DNA of 64,000 nt from Gelidibacter japonicus. Lineage in GTDB: Bacteria; Bacteroidota; Bacteroidia; Flavobacteriales; Flavobacteriaceae. The notes under the pieces are model-generated. The model saw only the letters and a list, made by a program, of their open reading frames with translations, did no database searches and was not told the origin of the DNA. Shown here one piece after another: positions 8,757-18,057 of this stretch. The stretch spans positions 1-64,000 of the forward strand of contig NZ_BJKB01000016.1 of NCBI RefSeq assembly GCF_010725055.1, given 5' to 3'. Both the position numbers and the translations under genes were made by a program. Position 1 is the stretch's first letter. Each line of letters begins with the position of its first letter.

Positions 8757-9163
8757 ATGGGCATTTGAAAATACTTGATGAAAGCCCCAAGTGGCCGATT
8801 TCAGTTTAATTTGAAGTTGTGGATAACCAGATTAAATATTTTTTGCAAATGTCTTTTAATAAGCTTAAATTAGTGAGGATAAATGAGTTGTAATTTGGGA
8901 ATCGGAAAATGCCTTTATAATTTACGAGCTTATTTATTTTGCCATCAATTTTGAGAAAGCCCCTCTTCTAATTTAAGCTTAACGAGCTTGGGTTTTCCAT
9001 GAGACTTATACATAGTGAATTTGGTATACAGCTCAACGGAAATCACAATTTAGTTCCTACTTTATGTTTTAGTATCACAGTTAAGAAATGAATCACTTTT
9101 AGGTCTTTTTCATTTTATCCGATTCTTTTTGTCTATTTAATAACCATTCTAAAACCATTGATC
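8757..9163. other. Long spacer without recognisable gene
   Basis: About 400 bases between a terminator and the next start. I see no ORF with protein-like content on either strand and no array. It may include the long 5' leader of the secreted-protein gene that follows. Confidence 0.5.
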
Positions 9164-10384
9164 ATGAAACAACGATTACTATTTTCGACATTTATTGTAT
9201 GTGCCTTTATCAGCTTCTCGGCTTTTTCCCAGTACAAGCCTGACGAGCAGCGAATGTACTCATGGGACGATACAAGCTCTGAATGGGAACATACTACGAC
9301 CATGGAATATACTTATGGCAATGAGGGCGATAAGGAAACCAATTTACTTAGTTTAGTCATGCCAGGTTCCCAGAAACAAATCCAATATCATAAGCAATAT
9401 AATGCCAGCAATATGATCACGACTCAGATAACCCAATTTTGGGAACCTTCTTTGATGGTATGGCAAGATTTCTCAAAAACGGACTATGAATATGACGGCT
9501 CAAACAATTTGGTCATTAAAACCGATCAAACTTATAACTTTGGTACAATGGTCTACACAAATAGCGTAAGAACCATGTATGTGTATACAGGAGCAAATCT
9601 GACTTCTGAAACCAAACAGTTTTGGAATGCCGGAAGTGGTACTTGGGTCAATGACTCAAGAGAATTATATGAGTATTCGGGTACTGACATGTCTCAACAG
9701 ACTGACCAAGAATGGAATGCCGGCACAAGCAATTGGGTCAATAGGGAACAGACTGAAATAACCTATGGCTCTCCTGGCTATCCGAGTCAAACCATCATTA
9801 AAGAATGGAATCTTGGAACAAGCATCTGGGAATTTGATGAAAGAATAGATTATACCTATCAAACGAACAGAATAAGTGAAGCCTTGGGATATGATTATAT
9901 TGGAGGCACGTGGGTCTTGGATTTTAGAACGGTGTTTACTTATGTGAATAATTTAGCAACAGAAATTTTATATCAGGAGCGAGATGGAACGGAGTGGGTT
10001 AATGTGGATAGAGTTTTAAATACTTACGACGCTAATGGCAATAATATAGTGATGATTGCAGAAGATTGGGATACAACGGGTATGGCTTGGGAGCCAGTCC
10101 ATAAAATTGAAACTGATTATTCTCTGGTATTGCCATTTAGCTTAAGTACCGACGATTTTAAAAAAGAGCAATTCGTGGTCTATCCGAATCCAGCAACCGA
10201 TATCATCAATATAACTTATTTTCAACCTATTGAAAAAATGGAACTTTTTGATGTATCGGGAAAAAAGCTAATGTCATCCTACAATGTGAGTCAGCTGAAT
10301 GTGGAAAGTTTGAAATCTGGAATGTATGTTCTAAAAGTTTATGATAAAAGTTCAAGTTCAACAAAGAGAATAATGGTCAAATAG
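9164..10384 (+). CDS. Repetitive secreted protein with type IX sorting domain
   Basis: 406 residues from ATG 9164 (an upstream in-frame TTG at 9158 is less likely, since the signal peptide MKQRLLFSTFIVCAFISF starts at the ATG). The mature part holds about six degenerate repeats of roughly 36-40 residues, each with a W-x-x-G-T/S-x-x-W motif (FWNAGSGTWVN, EWNAGTSNWVN, EWNLGTSIWEF) and a tyrosine-rich strand such as YTY. The last ~75 residues are a type A T9SS sorting domain (FVVYPNPATDIINI to the final IMVK), so it should cross the outer membrane and be attached or released. Function unknown; cell-surface adhesin or stalk-like repeats are plausible. Confidence 0.87.
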   Translation: MKQRLLFSTFIVCAFISFSAFSQYKPDEQRMYSWDDTSSEWEHTTTMEYTYGNEGDKETNLLSLVMPGSQKQIQYHKQYNASNMITTQITQFWEPSLMVWQDFSKTDYEYDGSNNLVIKTDQTYNFGTMVYTNSVRTMYVYTGANLTSETKQFWNAGSGTWVNDSRELYEYSGTDMSQQTDQEWNAGTSNWVNREQTEITYGSPGYPSQTIIKEWNLGTSIWEFDERIDYTYQTNRISEALGYDYIGGTWVLDFRTVFTYVNNLATEILYQERDGTEWVNVDRVLNTYDANGNNIVMIAEDWDTTGMAWEPVHKIETDYSLVLPFSLSTDDFKKEQFVVYPNPATDIINITYFQPIEKMELFDVSGKKLMSSYNVSQLNVESLKSGMYVLKVYDKSSSSTKRIMVK

Positions 10385-10430
10385 ATAAGAAATTGACACG
10401 GAATTGTACTATTGATAGGTTATGATATTT

Positions 10431-10462
10431 AAAAAGCCTGAGGTTTTACTCAGGCTTTTTTA
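10431..10462 (+). terminator. Terminator after the T9SS repeat protein
   Basis: AAAAAGCCTGAG (10431-10442) pairs with CTCAGGCTTTTT (10449-10460), loop of 6, then T. A strong intrinsic terminator 47 bases after the stop. Confidence 0.88.
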
Positions 10463-10613
10463 CTATGCCATATCATTAATTTGAGTTTTTACTTGATCTC
10501 CTTGTGGCGACAGTTGTTGTTGAAGATCTATTGTATGTGACAGAATGATTTCATGACCTTTCCGGTCTATTCGTAATGTTTGTAGCCGATTAAATTAAGT
10601 AGGGGATCAATCA

Positions 10614-11762
10614 TCAATAACTCACATGGTCCACAATTTCCAAACCATAGCCAATAATCCCAACACGCTTGGTATGTTCACTATTGGACATCAATAATAA
10701 CTTATGGATGTTAAGATCGTGCAGAATTTGCGCTCCAATTCCAAAATCCCTATGGTCCATGGCAATTGCCGGTGCCTTGATGACATCGGTATGATTCTGT
10801 TCTTGTTTTAAGATTTTTAATCGGTTGAGCAAATCGGTGGATTGATGCTGCTGATTGATAAACAGGATAGCGCCCTTGCCATCATCGTTGATTACCTTGA
10901 ACATATCGTCCAACTTCTTATCGGCATTATTGGTCAATGTCCCCAAAATATCATTATTGACCAGGGTAGAATTGACTCTGGTCAAAACAGGTTCATCGGT
11001 TTCCCAAGCGCCTTTGGTCAGGGCAATATGTACTTGATTATTGGTCGTTTGCTGATAGGCTCTTAATCTAAATTTCCCAAAACGGGTGACAATCTCAAAA
11101 TCCTCTTTCTTTTCAATCAAAGAGTCGTGCTGCATTCTATAAGCTACCAAATCTTCTATGGATACGATCTTGAGGTCAAACTTCTCAGCAACCTTCACCA
11201 GTTGAGGTAATCGCGCCATGGTGCCGTCATCATTCATAATTTCAACAATGACACCAGCTGGCTGTAATCCCGCTAAGCGTGCAAAATCTATCGCCGCTTC
11301 AGTATGTCCGGTACGTCTTAGCACACCACCTTGCTTGGCAACCAATGGGAAAATATGTCCAGGACGTCCCAATTCAAATGGCTTGGTCTCAGGATTGATC
11401 AAAGCTTTTACTGTTTTTGCTCTGTCGCTTGCTGAAATTCCAGTGGTCACACCGTTGCCACGCAAATCGACTGAAACCGTAAAGGCAGTTTCCATAGGAT
11501 CAGTATTATTGTGTACCATTGGGTTCAATTCCAATTCCTTACAGCGTTTTTCTGTAAGTGGTGTACAAATCAATCCACGTCCATGCGTGGCCATAAAATT
11601 GATCATTTCCGGAGTCACCATTTCTGCTGCAGCCACAAAATCGCCTTCATTTTCTCTATCGGCATCGTCAACAACAATAATGACTTTTCCACTCTTAATA
11701 TCCTCAATGGCCTCTTCAATGGTATTTAACGTTATAGTTGGCATATAGGTGCTTGTTGTCAT
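10614..11762 (-). CDS. ribB: 3,4-dihydroxy-2-butanone-4-phosphate synthase with degenerate GTP cyclohydrolase II-like half
   Basis: The N-terminal ~205 residues are a full DHBP synthase (riboflavin pathway, ribulose 5-phosphate to the four-carbon unit): VVDDADRENEGDFVAA carries the metal-binding acidic residues, and THGRGLICTPL and RTGHTEAAIDFARLAGL are typical. The C-terminal ~170 residues align in length and end with GTP cyclohydrolase II, but the zinc motif (normally GSLRCDCGPQL) reads GTLTNNADKKL, so all three Cys are gone, and the catalytic EGRGIGL segment reads QQHQSTDLL. That half is probably not a working cyclohydrolase. ATG 11762 is chosen because the frame upstream would overlap the previous gene. 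Last gene of the leftward block. Confidence 0.9.
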   Translation of the reverse strand: MTTSTYMPTITLNTIEEAIEDIKSGKVIIVVDDADRENEGDFVAAAEMVTPEMINFMATHGRGLICTPLTEKRCKELELNPMVHNNTDPMETAFTVSVDLRGNGVTTGISASDRAKTVKALINPETKPFELGRPGHIFPLVAKQGGVLRRTGHTEAAIDFARLAGLQPAGVIVEIMNDDGTMARLPQLVKVAEKFDLKIVSIEDLVAYRMQHDSLIEKKEDFEIVTRFGKFRLRAYQQTTNNQVHIALTKGAWETDEPVLTRVNSTLVNNDILGTLTNNADKKLDDMFKVINDDGKGAILFINQQHQSTDLLNRLKILKQEQNHTDVIKAPAIAMDHRDFGIGAQILHDLNIHKLLLMSNSEHTKRVGIIGYGLEIVDHVSY

Positions 11763-11791
11763 TTTTTTGAAATTATATGCAAAGATATGGC

Positions 11792-13774
11792 TTATTTTAC
11801 ATTTAAAAGGCAACTTTTGTCCAAGTCTTCCTTGATTTTGTTCTTAAGTAAAAAGTGGGAAACGCCATAGAAAGGAAAGGCAATCAACATCAATAAAATG
11901 TCTAAGCCTTTTGTTTTGAATCCAATGTTTTTGTAGAAAACCTTGGCCTTGATCCAAGTGACAATATAGTAAAGTAGATAAATGATAAAAGAAATCATGC
12001 TTAAATCTATGGCCGCTGAGGCAAATTCAGGAAATTTATTGTTTTTGAAAACAAAATGTAAAAGGAGCAGGATGGCCCCAATGATATAGAAAATAAAAGC
12101 AAATTTCGAATAGTCTATCGTGTCGGTGGCATCCTTTTTTGATATGACATAGGCGTCATTAATGATGATTCCTTGTTTTTGAAGATCTTCGATGGTTTGA
12201 TTGCGCTTAAATAACTGATTTAAGGCGAAAGGCTTAATGCTTTTATCAAAATTAAGATCGTTGTGGTTCTTGATGATATCAATCAATTTGTCGTTGTTAT
12301 AATCGTCTAAGAAACTATACTGAACCAGCTCACCATCTATGATGACGGAGTTTTTTGGACGGAGATTGAGGAATTTCTTGATAGGATCGAGATAACTGTC
12401 AAAATCAAACAGACCTTTGTCATTGGTGGCCCGCGTGGTCAAATAGATGCCTAACGGCAACATGATCAAGGTGGAAAGCCAAGTGGCCAAAATCGGGTTT
12501 AAGGTCCCGTCTTCTGAGCTGTTTTTTGCGAAAATCCCTATAAAATGATATGTAAGGAACAAAAGAATGGCAACGACCAATGGCAAGCCAATACCGCCTT
12601 TTCTGATCAAGGCTCCCAATGGCGCACCGACAAAAAAGAGAATAAAACAGGCAATACCCAAAACGTACTTTTCGTGAAGAGCAATGAGATGTTTGTTCAG
12701 ATTTTTGTCTGAAATCTCCAAGAATTGTTCTTTTGTCGATATAATTTGTGTCGTACTGCTAATAGTATTTAACGATAAATTGACAAGTTGTAATTTGCCT
12801 TTAGTCTCAAAAAGATCAAGGACATTCCCTTTAAAAATACTGTCCGTTTCTGGTGAAATATTATTGTTTAAGGAATTAACTGAGGTTCTGTTGTATAGAG
12901 TTTCAGCGAGATTTTTGTATTCATTCGACTTGTTTCTATAGAGACTGTCAATGGTATAGTTAAGATCTCCCACATCGAGCATATTATATCTATCTGTATA
13001 GCTTTTTTCGCCCAGGTCGACATCATTTAGTGCTTCGAGATCAATATTCATGGTATAGGAGTCGAAATAACTCTTGGCATGTGGCCTCTTTTGGACCTCC
13101 TTTGCGTTTTTGCTGTAAATTTCTTCGTAATAATTACCGTTAAACAGCACGAGTTGAAGAATGTTTGACGAGGCACTGCTTATTAATTCGCCAGATTCCG
13201 ATATAATCACGAGGAAATTGCCCGGTCGATTGTTTTTGCGCTGGTGCATGATCACCTTGGAAAGATACTGACCACGATCGCCACTTTTTTTCTCCACCTT
13301 GATATTAAAATCGCCTATTTCATTAAACTGTCCTTCGGCAATGGCCATTTGCGGCTTGAGCTTAGCGATGTTTTTTCTCAGGTTGTAAGCATTAAATTCT
13401 GCCCATGGAATCACATTGTTCGCAAATAAAAACGTAGTTATAGATAGGAAGACAATAAAAATACTCAAACCCCTCATGGCGCGTTGCAACGAAATACCAG
13501 TAGATTTCATTGCCGCAAACTCGTAGTTTTCGGCAAAGGTGCCAAAGACCATTATAGACACTAACAAAATGGTTAGGGGTAAAATTAAGGGGATAAGTGT
13601 AGGTGTGATATATAATAAGAACTTGAGGATCACATCAACATCAAGGTCTTTGCCCGCCAATTCAGAAATATATAGCCAAACAGCCTGTAAAACAAAAATG
13701 AGCATGAGTATAACAAACACGCTCAAAAAAGTTTTTAAGTAGGTCTTAAGTATGTACCTATCCAGTATTTTCAT
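11792..13774 (-). CDS. LptF/LptG-family permease (YjgP/YjgQ)
   Basis: 660 residues. The first ~440 follow the LptF/G plan: N-terminal membrane helices (LKTFLSVFVILMLIFVLQAV), a periplasmic beta-jellyroll region (about 115-350), then further helices (GIACFILFFVGAPLGALIRKGG is diagnostic). LptFG with LptB extracts lipopolysaccharide from the inner membrane. The protein is nearly twice the length of E. coli LptF because of a C-terminal extension with more membrane segments (about 550-640), a form seen in Bacteroidota. It is 29 bases upstream of ribB and 16 bases after lolA, all minus strand, so co-transcription is likely. Envelope transport by both LolA and LptF/G fits the shared context. Confidence 0.88.
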   Translation of the reverse strand: MKILDRYILKTYLKTFLSVFVILMLIFVLQAVWLYISELAGKDLDVDVILKFLLYITPTLIPLILPLTILLVSIMVFGTFAENYEFAAMKSTGISLQRAMRGLSIFIVFLSITTFLFANNVIPWAEFNAYNLRKNIAKLKPQMAIAEGQFNEIGDFNIKVEKKSGDRGQYLSKVIMHQRKNNRPGNFLVIISESGELISSASSNILQLVLFNGNYYEEIYSKNAKEVQKRPHAKSYFDSYTMNIDLEALNDVDLGEKSYTDRYNMLDVGDLNYTIDSLYRNKSNEYKNLAETLYNRTSVNSLNNNISPETDSIFKGNVLDLFETKGKLQLVNLSLNTISSTTQIISTKEQFLEISDKNLNKHLIALHEKYVLGIACFILFFVGAPLGALIRKGGIGLPLVVAILLFLTYHFIGIFAKNSSEDGTLNPILATWLSTLIMLPLGIYLTTRATNDKGLFDFDSYLDPIKKFLNLRPKNSVIIDGELVQYSFLDDYNNDKLIDIIKNHNDLNFDKSIKPFALNQLFKRNQTIEDLQKQGIIINDAYVISKKDATDTIDYSKFAFIFYIIGAILLLLHFVFKNNKFPEFASAAIDLSMISFIIYLLYYIVTWIKAKVFYKNIGFKTKGLDILLMLIAFPFYGVSHFLLKNKIKEDLDKSCLLNVK

Positions 13775-13790
13775 AAAATTGGCGCCTTAT

Positions 13791-14432
13791 CTAATCCAGC
13801 TTATTGATGTAATAACCTTTGTATTTATTAGCATCAAAAGTAAATAAGGTTTTTGAAATGGGCTCATTAGTTTTAAAACTATTTACAGTTAAGGTGGTAT
13901 GGGTGCCATTTTTGCCCACTTCAATAAGGTTGTAAATATGTTTCGTCTGCGCGTCAATACCTAGCAAGACTTGTTTAATTTCAGAATTGCTATCAATTGG
14001 CGTAAGTTTAACATACTGGATTTTTCGCCCATTTACATTTTGAACGATATCCATGGCATAATTGTACCCATTTTGATAAAAGGTCAACATTTTGCTCGGT
14101 GTAATGGTGTTTTCGTCTTCAGTGTTGTTTTTGGAAATGGTCACTTCTTCATCTTCCGGGCTTATCGTATAAAGTGTTTTGCCGTCATAAATCCGGGTAA
14201 CCCCAAGGATATTCAATAGGTATTTTTCGCCCTCAATGATCACATCGCCTCGTGTTTCTTGGTTAATGTTCTCGCTGAGGTTTTTTAGAACATATTTAAA
14301 ATCGATGCTGATGTTATTATAGCCTTTAACTTTGGCACTCACTTCGTTTAACAAGTTCTTCGCTTTCTCTGCATCTTGAGCATAGGTGGAAAACGATAAT
14401 AGAACAATGGCTAATACATATAATTTTTTCAT
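13791..14432 (-). CDS. lolA: LolA-like outer-membrane lipoprotein carrier
   Basis: 213 residues from ATG 14432 (MKKLYVLAIVLLSFSTYAQ signal peptide; the longer frame adds 22 residues that do not look like part of the protein). The mature part is the LolA beta-barrel: KGYNNISIDFKYVLKN, GDVIIEGEKYLLNI, IYDGKTLYTISPEDEEV. It would ferry lipoproteins across the periplasm. It follows ftsK and precedes the LptF/G permease in the same direction. Confidence 0.87.
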   Translation of the reverse strand: MKKLYVLAIVLLSFSTYAQDAEKAKNLLNEVSAKVKGYNNISIDFKYVLKNLSENINQETRGDVIIEGEKYLLNILGVTRIYDGKTLYTISPEDEEVTISKNNTEDENTITPSKMLTFYQNGYNYAMDIVQNVNGRKIQYVKLTPIDSNSEIKQVLLGIDAQTKHIYNLIEVGKNGTHTTLTVNSFKTNEPISKTLFTFDANKYKGYYINKLD

Positions 14433-14484
14433 TAGAATGGTATTTGTTAATCCCGTTAAGGGGATTGGTGTTGTTATTTCAAAT

Positions 14485-16881
14485 TTATGATATTTCATCT
14501 GCCAAAAGCTGATCTAACGCCACAAGATCAGGAACGAGTACTTGCCTTGCCTTACTGCCTTCAAATTGGCCAACAATTCCAGCCGCTTCCAATTGATCTA
14601 TCAATCGACCGGCCCTATTGTAACCCAGTTTTAATTTTCTTTGCAATAAGGAAGCTGATCCTTGTTGTGCAGTGACGATGACTTCAGCAGCTTCTCTAAA
14701 TAATTTATCTCTGTCGGAGATATCTACATCAAGACTTGTGCCACTTTCTTCACCAACATATTCGGGTAAAAGATAGGCATCTGGATAGGCTTTTTGTCCA
14801 CCAATAAACTCGGTTATGACTTCAACCTCTGGGGTGTCAACAAAGGCGCATTGGATCCTGGTCAGTTCATTACCTTGGGTATAGAGCATGTCGCCACGCC
14901 CAATCAATTGATCGGCACCAGAACTATCCAAAATTGTTCTGGAATCAATTTTAGACGTCACTCTAAATGCAATTCTGGCCGGAAAATTGGCCTTAATAAT
15001 TCCCGTAATAACGTTAACAGATGGTCTTTGAGTAGCAATTATGAGATGGATACCAATGGCACGTGCCAATTGGGCCAAACGGGCAATAGGGGTTTCCACT
15101 TCCTTGCCAGCAGTCATAATCAAATCGGCAAATTCATCCACCACCAAAACAATATATGGCAAAAACTGATGCCCTTCATTAGGGTTCAATTTACGAGCCT
15201 TGAACTTTTCGTTGTATTCCTTAATATTACGGCAGAGCGCGTTTTTTAACATCTCATAGCGATTGTCCATTTCAATACACAAGGAATTCAGGGTATTGAT
15301 GACCTTGGTGTTGTCCGTGATGATGGCATCTTCGCTATCTGGTAATTTGGCCAAGTAATGGCGCTCAATCTTATTGAAGAGTGTCAATTCCACCTTTTTG
15401 GGGTCCACCAAAACAAACTTCACTTCTGCAGGATGTTTTTTGTAAAGCAAAGAGGTCAAAACAGCATTTAAACCGACTGATTTTCCTTGACCGGTCGCAC
15501 CGGCCATCAATAAATGGGGCATTTTGGCCAAATCGACAACAAAGGTTTCATTACTGATGGTCTTGCCAAAAGCTATGGGCAATTCCATTTCTGATTTTTG
15601 GAACTTTTGAGAAGCAATCACCGAACGCATCGAGACAATGGTTGAGTTCTTGTTGGGCACTTCAATCCCAATCGTTCCCTTTCCAGGGATTGGTGCAATA
15701 ATACGAATGCCCAAAGCCGCCAAGGACAGGGCGATATCATCTTCCAGGTTTTTTATCTTAGAGATGCGAACCCCTGCATTAGGTACAATTTCATACAAGG
15801 TGACCGTTGGACCGATGGTGGCTTTGATATTGCTAATGCCAATATTGTAATTGTTTAAGGTTTCAACAATACGGTTTTTGTTTTCCTCAAGCTCATCCTG
15901 ATCAATGGTTATGCCTTCAGAATCGTATTTTTTTAATAGGTCTAAGGGTGGGAATTGATATTTGCTCAATTCTAAGGTAGGATCAAACTGACCAAAATCG
16001 GCCACCAATTTATTTGACAGATTATCACTTTCAGAAATTTCTTCAACAACGTGTTCAACTTCCATCGCCAATTCCTCTTCCTCATTTATTTGAGGGACTT
16101 CAATATTGAGATTCGGGGTCTTAATTGGAGGTTCGGGCTTGGATTTGGTTTCAGCTACCGAAGTATCCTTGGCAGGCTTTAAATCAAAAGCCGCTTTTAT
16201 ATCTTCAGCTTCGGCAGTTAAATCATTGTCTAAAGCGACATAAGATTCTGACGATTCTGATGTGCTTTTAAAATCCTCATTAAAATCTTTTTTTGCCGAT
16301 TTGAAGACCTTGACAACCTCCTCACCAGTTACCTTAAATCTGACGGCAGCATATACGATCAACCCAAATAAGAGAAGGAGGGCGGTGCCGATAATTCCAA
16401 TATAGTCCTGGAAAAAGGAGTTCATTTCAAAACCAATGGTACCACCGAGCGCATCGTATTTATGGGCAAAATATCCGAAGAAAATAGACAGCCATACGGC
16501 TATGAGCGTTCCCCAAATCCAATGGCTTCTAAGTTTGGCTTTGTTGATGTCTAACGTCACATAGATTCCAGATAGGAATATCAATCCTGCAAAAATAAAA
16601 GAGGAGACCCCAAAACCCCTCATTATAAAAAAGTCGCTCACCCATGCACCCAGTTTGTTTAACCAATTTTCAGCAACAACGTCACGAGAACCAATTTCAG
16701 TAAGCGTGCTCTGATCTGCTTTTCCTGTAAAAAAGAAAGAAAGAAAAGCAATAAACAACAAAATGCCAAGAATCATCAACAAGCTGCCAAAAATGAATTT
16801 TTGTTGACTTGATAGTTTGAATTTTGGCTTTATTGTTTTTTTTGTGGTACTGCTTTTAGCTTTGATTTTCTTCTTCGCCAT
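14485..16881 (-). CDS. ftsK: DNA translocase FtsK/SpoIIIE
   Basis: 798 residues. Four membrane segments lie in the first ~190 residues, followed by a charged linker, then the alpha and beta motor domains with Walker A GATGQGKS near residue 460 and Walker B IVLVVDEFADL, and a winged-helix gamma domain at the C terminus (about 725-795, ASLLQRKLKLGYNRAGRLID) that reads KOPS-like sequences. It pumps chromosome ends at the division septum so that XerCD can resolve dimers. Length is normal for Bacteroidota. It lies between dgkA and lolA in one leftward set. Confidence 0.96.
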   Translation of the reverse strand: MAKKKIKAKSSTTKKTIKPKFKLSSQQKFIFGSLLMILGILLFIAFLSFFFTGKADQSTLTEIGSRDVVAENWLNKLGAWVSDFFIMRGFGVSSFIFAGLIFLSGIYVTLDINKAKLRSHWIWGTLIAVWLSIFFGYFAHKYDALGGTIGFEMNSFFQDYIGIIGTALLLLFGLIVYAAVRFKVTGEEVVKVFKSAKKDFNEDFKSTSESSESYVALDNDLTAEAEDIKAAFDLKPAKDTSVAETKSKPEPPIKTPNLNIEVPQINEEEELAMEVEHVVEEISESDNLSNKLVADFGQFDPTLELSKYQFPPLDLLKKYDSEGITIDQDELEENKNRIVETLNNYNIGISNIKATIGPTVTLYEIVPNAGVRISKIKNLEDDIALSLAALGIRIIAPIPGKGTIGIEVPNKNSTIVSMRSVIASQKFQKSEMELPIAFGKTISNETFVVDLAKMPHLLMAGATGQGKSVGLNAVLTSLLYKKHPAEVKFVLVDPKKVELTLFNKIERHYLAKLPDSEDAIITDNTKVINTLNSLCIEMDNRYEMLKNALCRNIKEYNEKFKARKLNPNEGHQFLPYIVLVVDEFADLIMTAGKEVETPIARLAQLARAIGIHLIIATQRPSVNVITGIIKANFPARIAFRVTSKIDSRTILDSSGADQLIGRGDMLYTQGNELTRIQCAFVDTPEVEVITEFIGGQKAYPDAYLLPEYVGEESGTSLDVDISDRDKLFREAAEVIVTAQQGSASLLQRKLKLGYNRAGRLIDQLEAAGIVGQFEGSKARQVLVPDLVALDQLLADEIS

Positions 16882-17008
16882 TGTTAACTTTCCGTGACTA
16901 CGGAAATCTGTTGATTTTAAATAGGATTACTAAAACACGTTAGAATTTGTTGATTCTTTGAGGAAACAAAAATACAAATTACTAACGTTAATCCTATTGG
17001 ATTTAGTA

Positions 17009-17380
17009 TTAAAAAAGCTTTGGATAATAAATGATTACAGCCACAATTACCGCTGAGATGGCAGCAATAAAAACGGCACCTGCAGCCACATCTTTGATGC
17101 GTCCAATTTTTGGATGACGTTCAGGATGAATAAAGTCTGCGATGTATTCAATAGAGGTGTTGAGGCCTTCAATGCTCATGACCAAGCCGATCATGGCAAC
17201 TTGAAATAACCATTCCGTTGAAGAGATTTCAAAGTAAAATCCGGCAATAGTCACAATAATGGCAATTGCAAATTGAATTTTGATACTGGCTTCGGTTCGA
17301 AGTAAAATCAGTGCCCCCTTAAATGCCCATCCTACGCTTTTTAAACGATTGACAAGGAACGAATCTTTCTTTACGGACAT
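17009..17380 (-). CDS. dgkA: Diacylglycerol kinase (DgkA family)
   Basis: A 123-residue integral membrane protein with three helices. The signature EGLNTSIEYIADFIHPERHP contains the Glu and Asn of the active site, and KDVAAGAVFIAAISAVIV is the last helix. Relatives phosphorylate diacylglycerol or undecaprenol. It starts 5 bases after the tpx stop, so the two are almost surely one transcript. Confidence 0.93.
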   Translation of the reverse strand: MSVKKDSFLVNRLKSVGWAFKGALILLRTEASIKIQFAIAIIVTIAGFYFEISSTEWLFQVAMIGLVMSIEGLNTSIEYIADFIHPERHPKIGRIKDVAAGAVFIAAISAVIVAVIIYYPKLF

Positions 17381-17385
17381 AAAAA

Positions 17386-17886
17386 CTATGAGAGTGATTG
17401 TAATGCAGCTTCGTAATTGGGTTCGTCGGTTATTTCAGGAACTTGCTCAGTATAGATGACTTTTGATTTGTCGTCCAGCACCACCACACAACGGGAATGT
17501 AATGCTTTTAAAGGACCGTCAACAAAGGTCAGTCCGTAATTTTTGCCGAAATTACCATCTCTAAAATCGGACAGGGTCTCTACATTATCCAATCTTTCAG
17601 CCGCACAAAAACGTGCAAAGGCAAATGGTAAATCTTTAGAAATACAAAGAACTTTGGTATTGTCAAGTTGCGATGCCTTCTCGTTGAATGTTCTGACCGA
17701 TTGAGCGCAAACACCAGTGTCCACGCTAGGGAAAATGTTCAATATAACATTATGACCTAAATAGTCATTTAAAGATCTTGGAGAGAGATCAGGTGCGGTT
17801 AATCTAAAGTTTGGAGCATCAACTCCTATTTTTGGAAGCTCACCAAAAGTTGTTACTTGGTTGCCTTTTAATGTTACGGTTGCCAT
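17386..17886 (-). CDS. tpx: Thiol peroxidase
   Basis: A 166-residue atypical 2-Cys peroxiredoxin. The peroxidatic Cys60 lies in FPSVDTGVCAQSV and the resolving Cys94 in ARFCAAERLDNVETLSDF, matching the spacing of E. coli Tpx (61/95). It reduces lipid and other hydroperoxides with thioredoxin. ATG 17886 gives the canonical start (MATVTLKGN). First gene of the tpx-dgkA pair. Confidence 0.96.
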   Translation of the reverse strand: MATVTLKGNQVTTFGELPKIGVDAPNFRLTAPDLSPRSLNDYLGHNVILNIFPSVDTGVCAQSVRTFNEKASQLDNTKVLCISKDLPFAFARFCAAERLDNVETLSDFRDGNFGKNYGLTFVDGPLKALHSRCVVVLDDKSKVIYTEQVPEITDEPNYEAALQSLS

Positions 17887-18057
17887 AATATATTGTATTA
17901 ATTGTGAAATGTTAAAATTAAGAATAATTTAAAGCTTTGTCTATTAATTAAACCTTAAATATTTTGAATATTGACTTAAGAAGATAAGTTCTTGAATATA
18001 ATCAAAATTTAGATGATCAACCAATAATTGCCTATTGAAATTATACCTTATTAGGTC

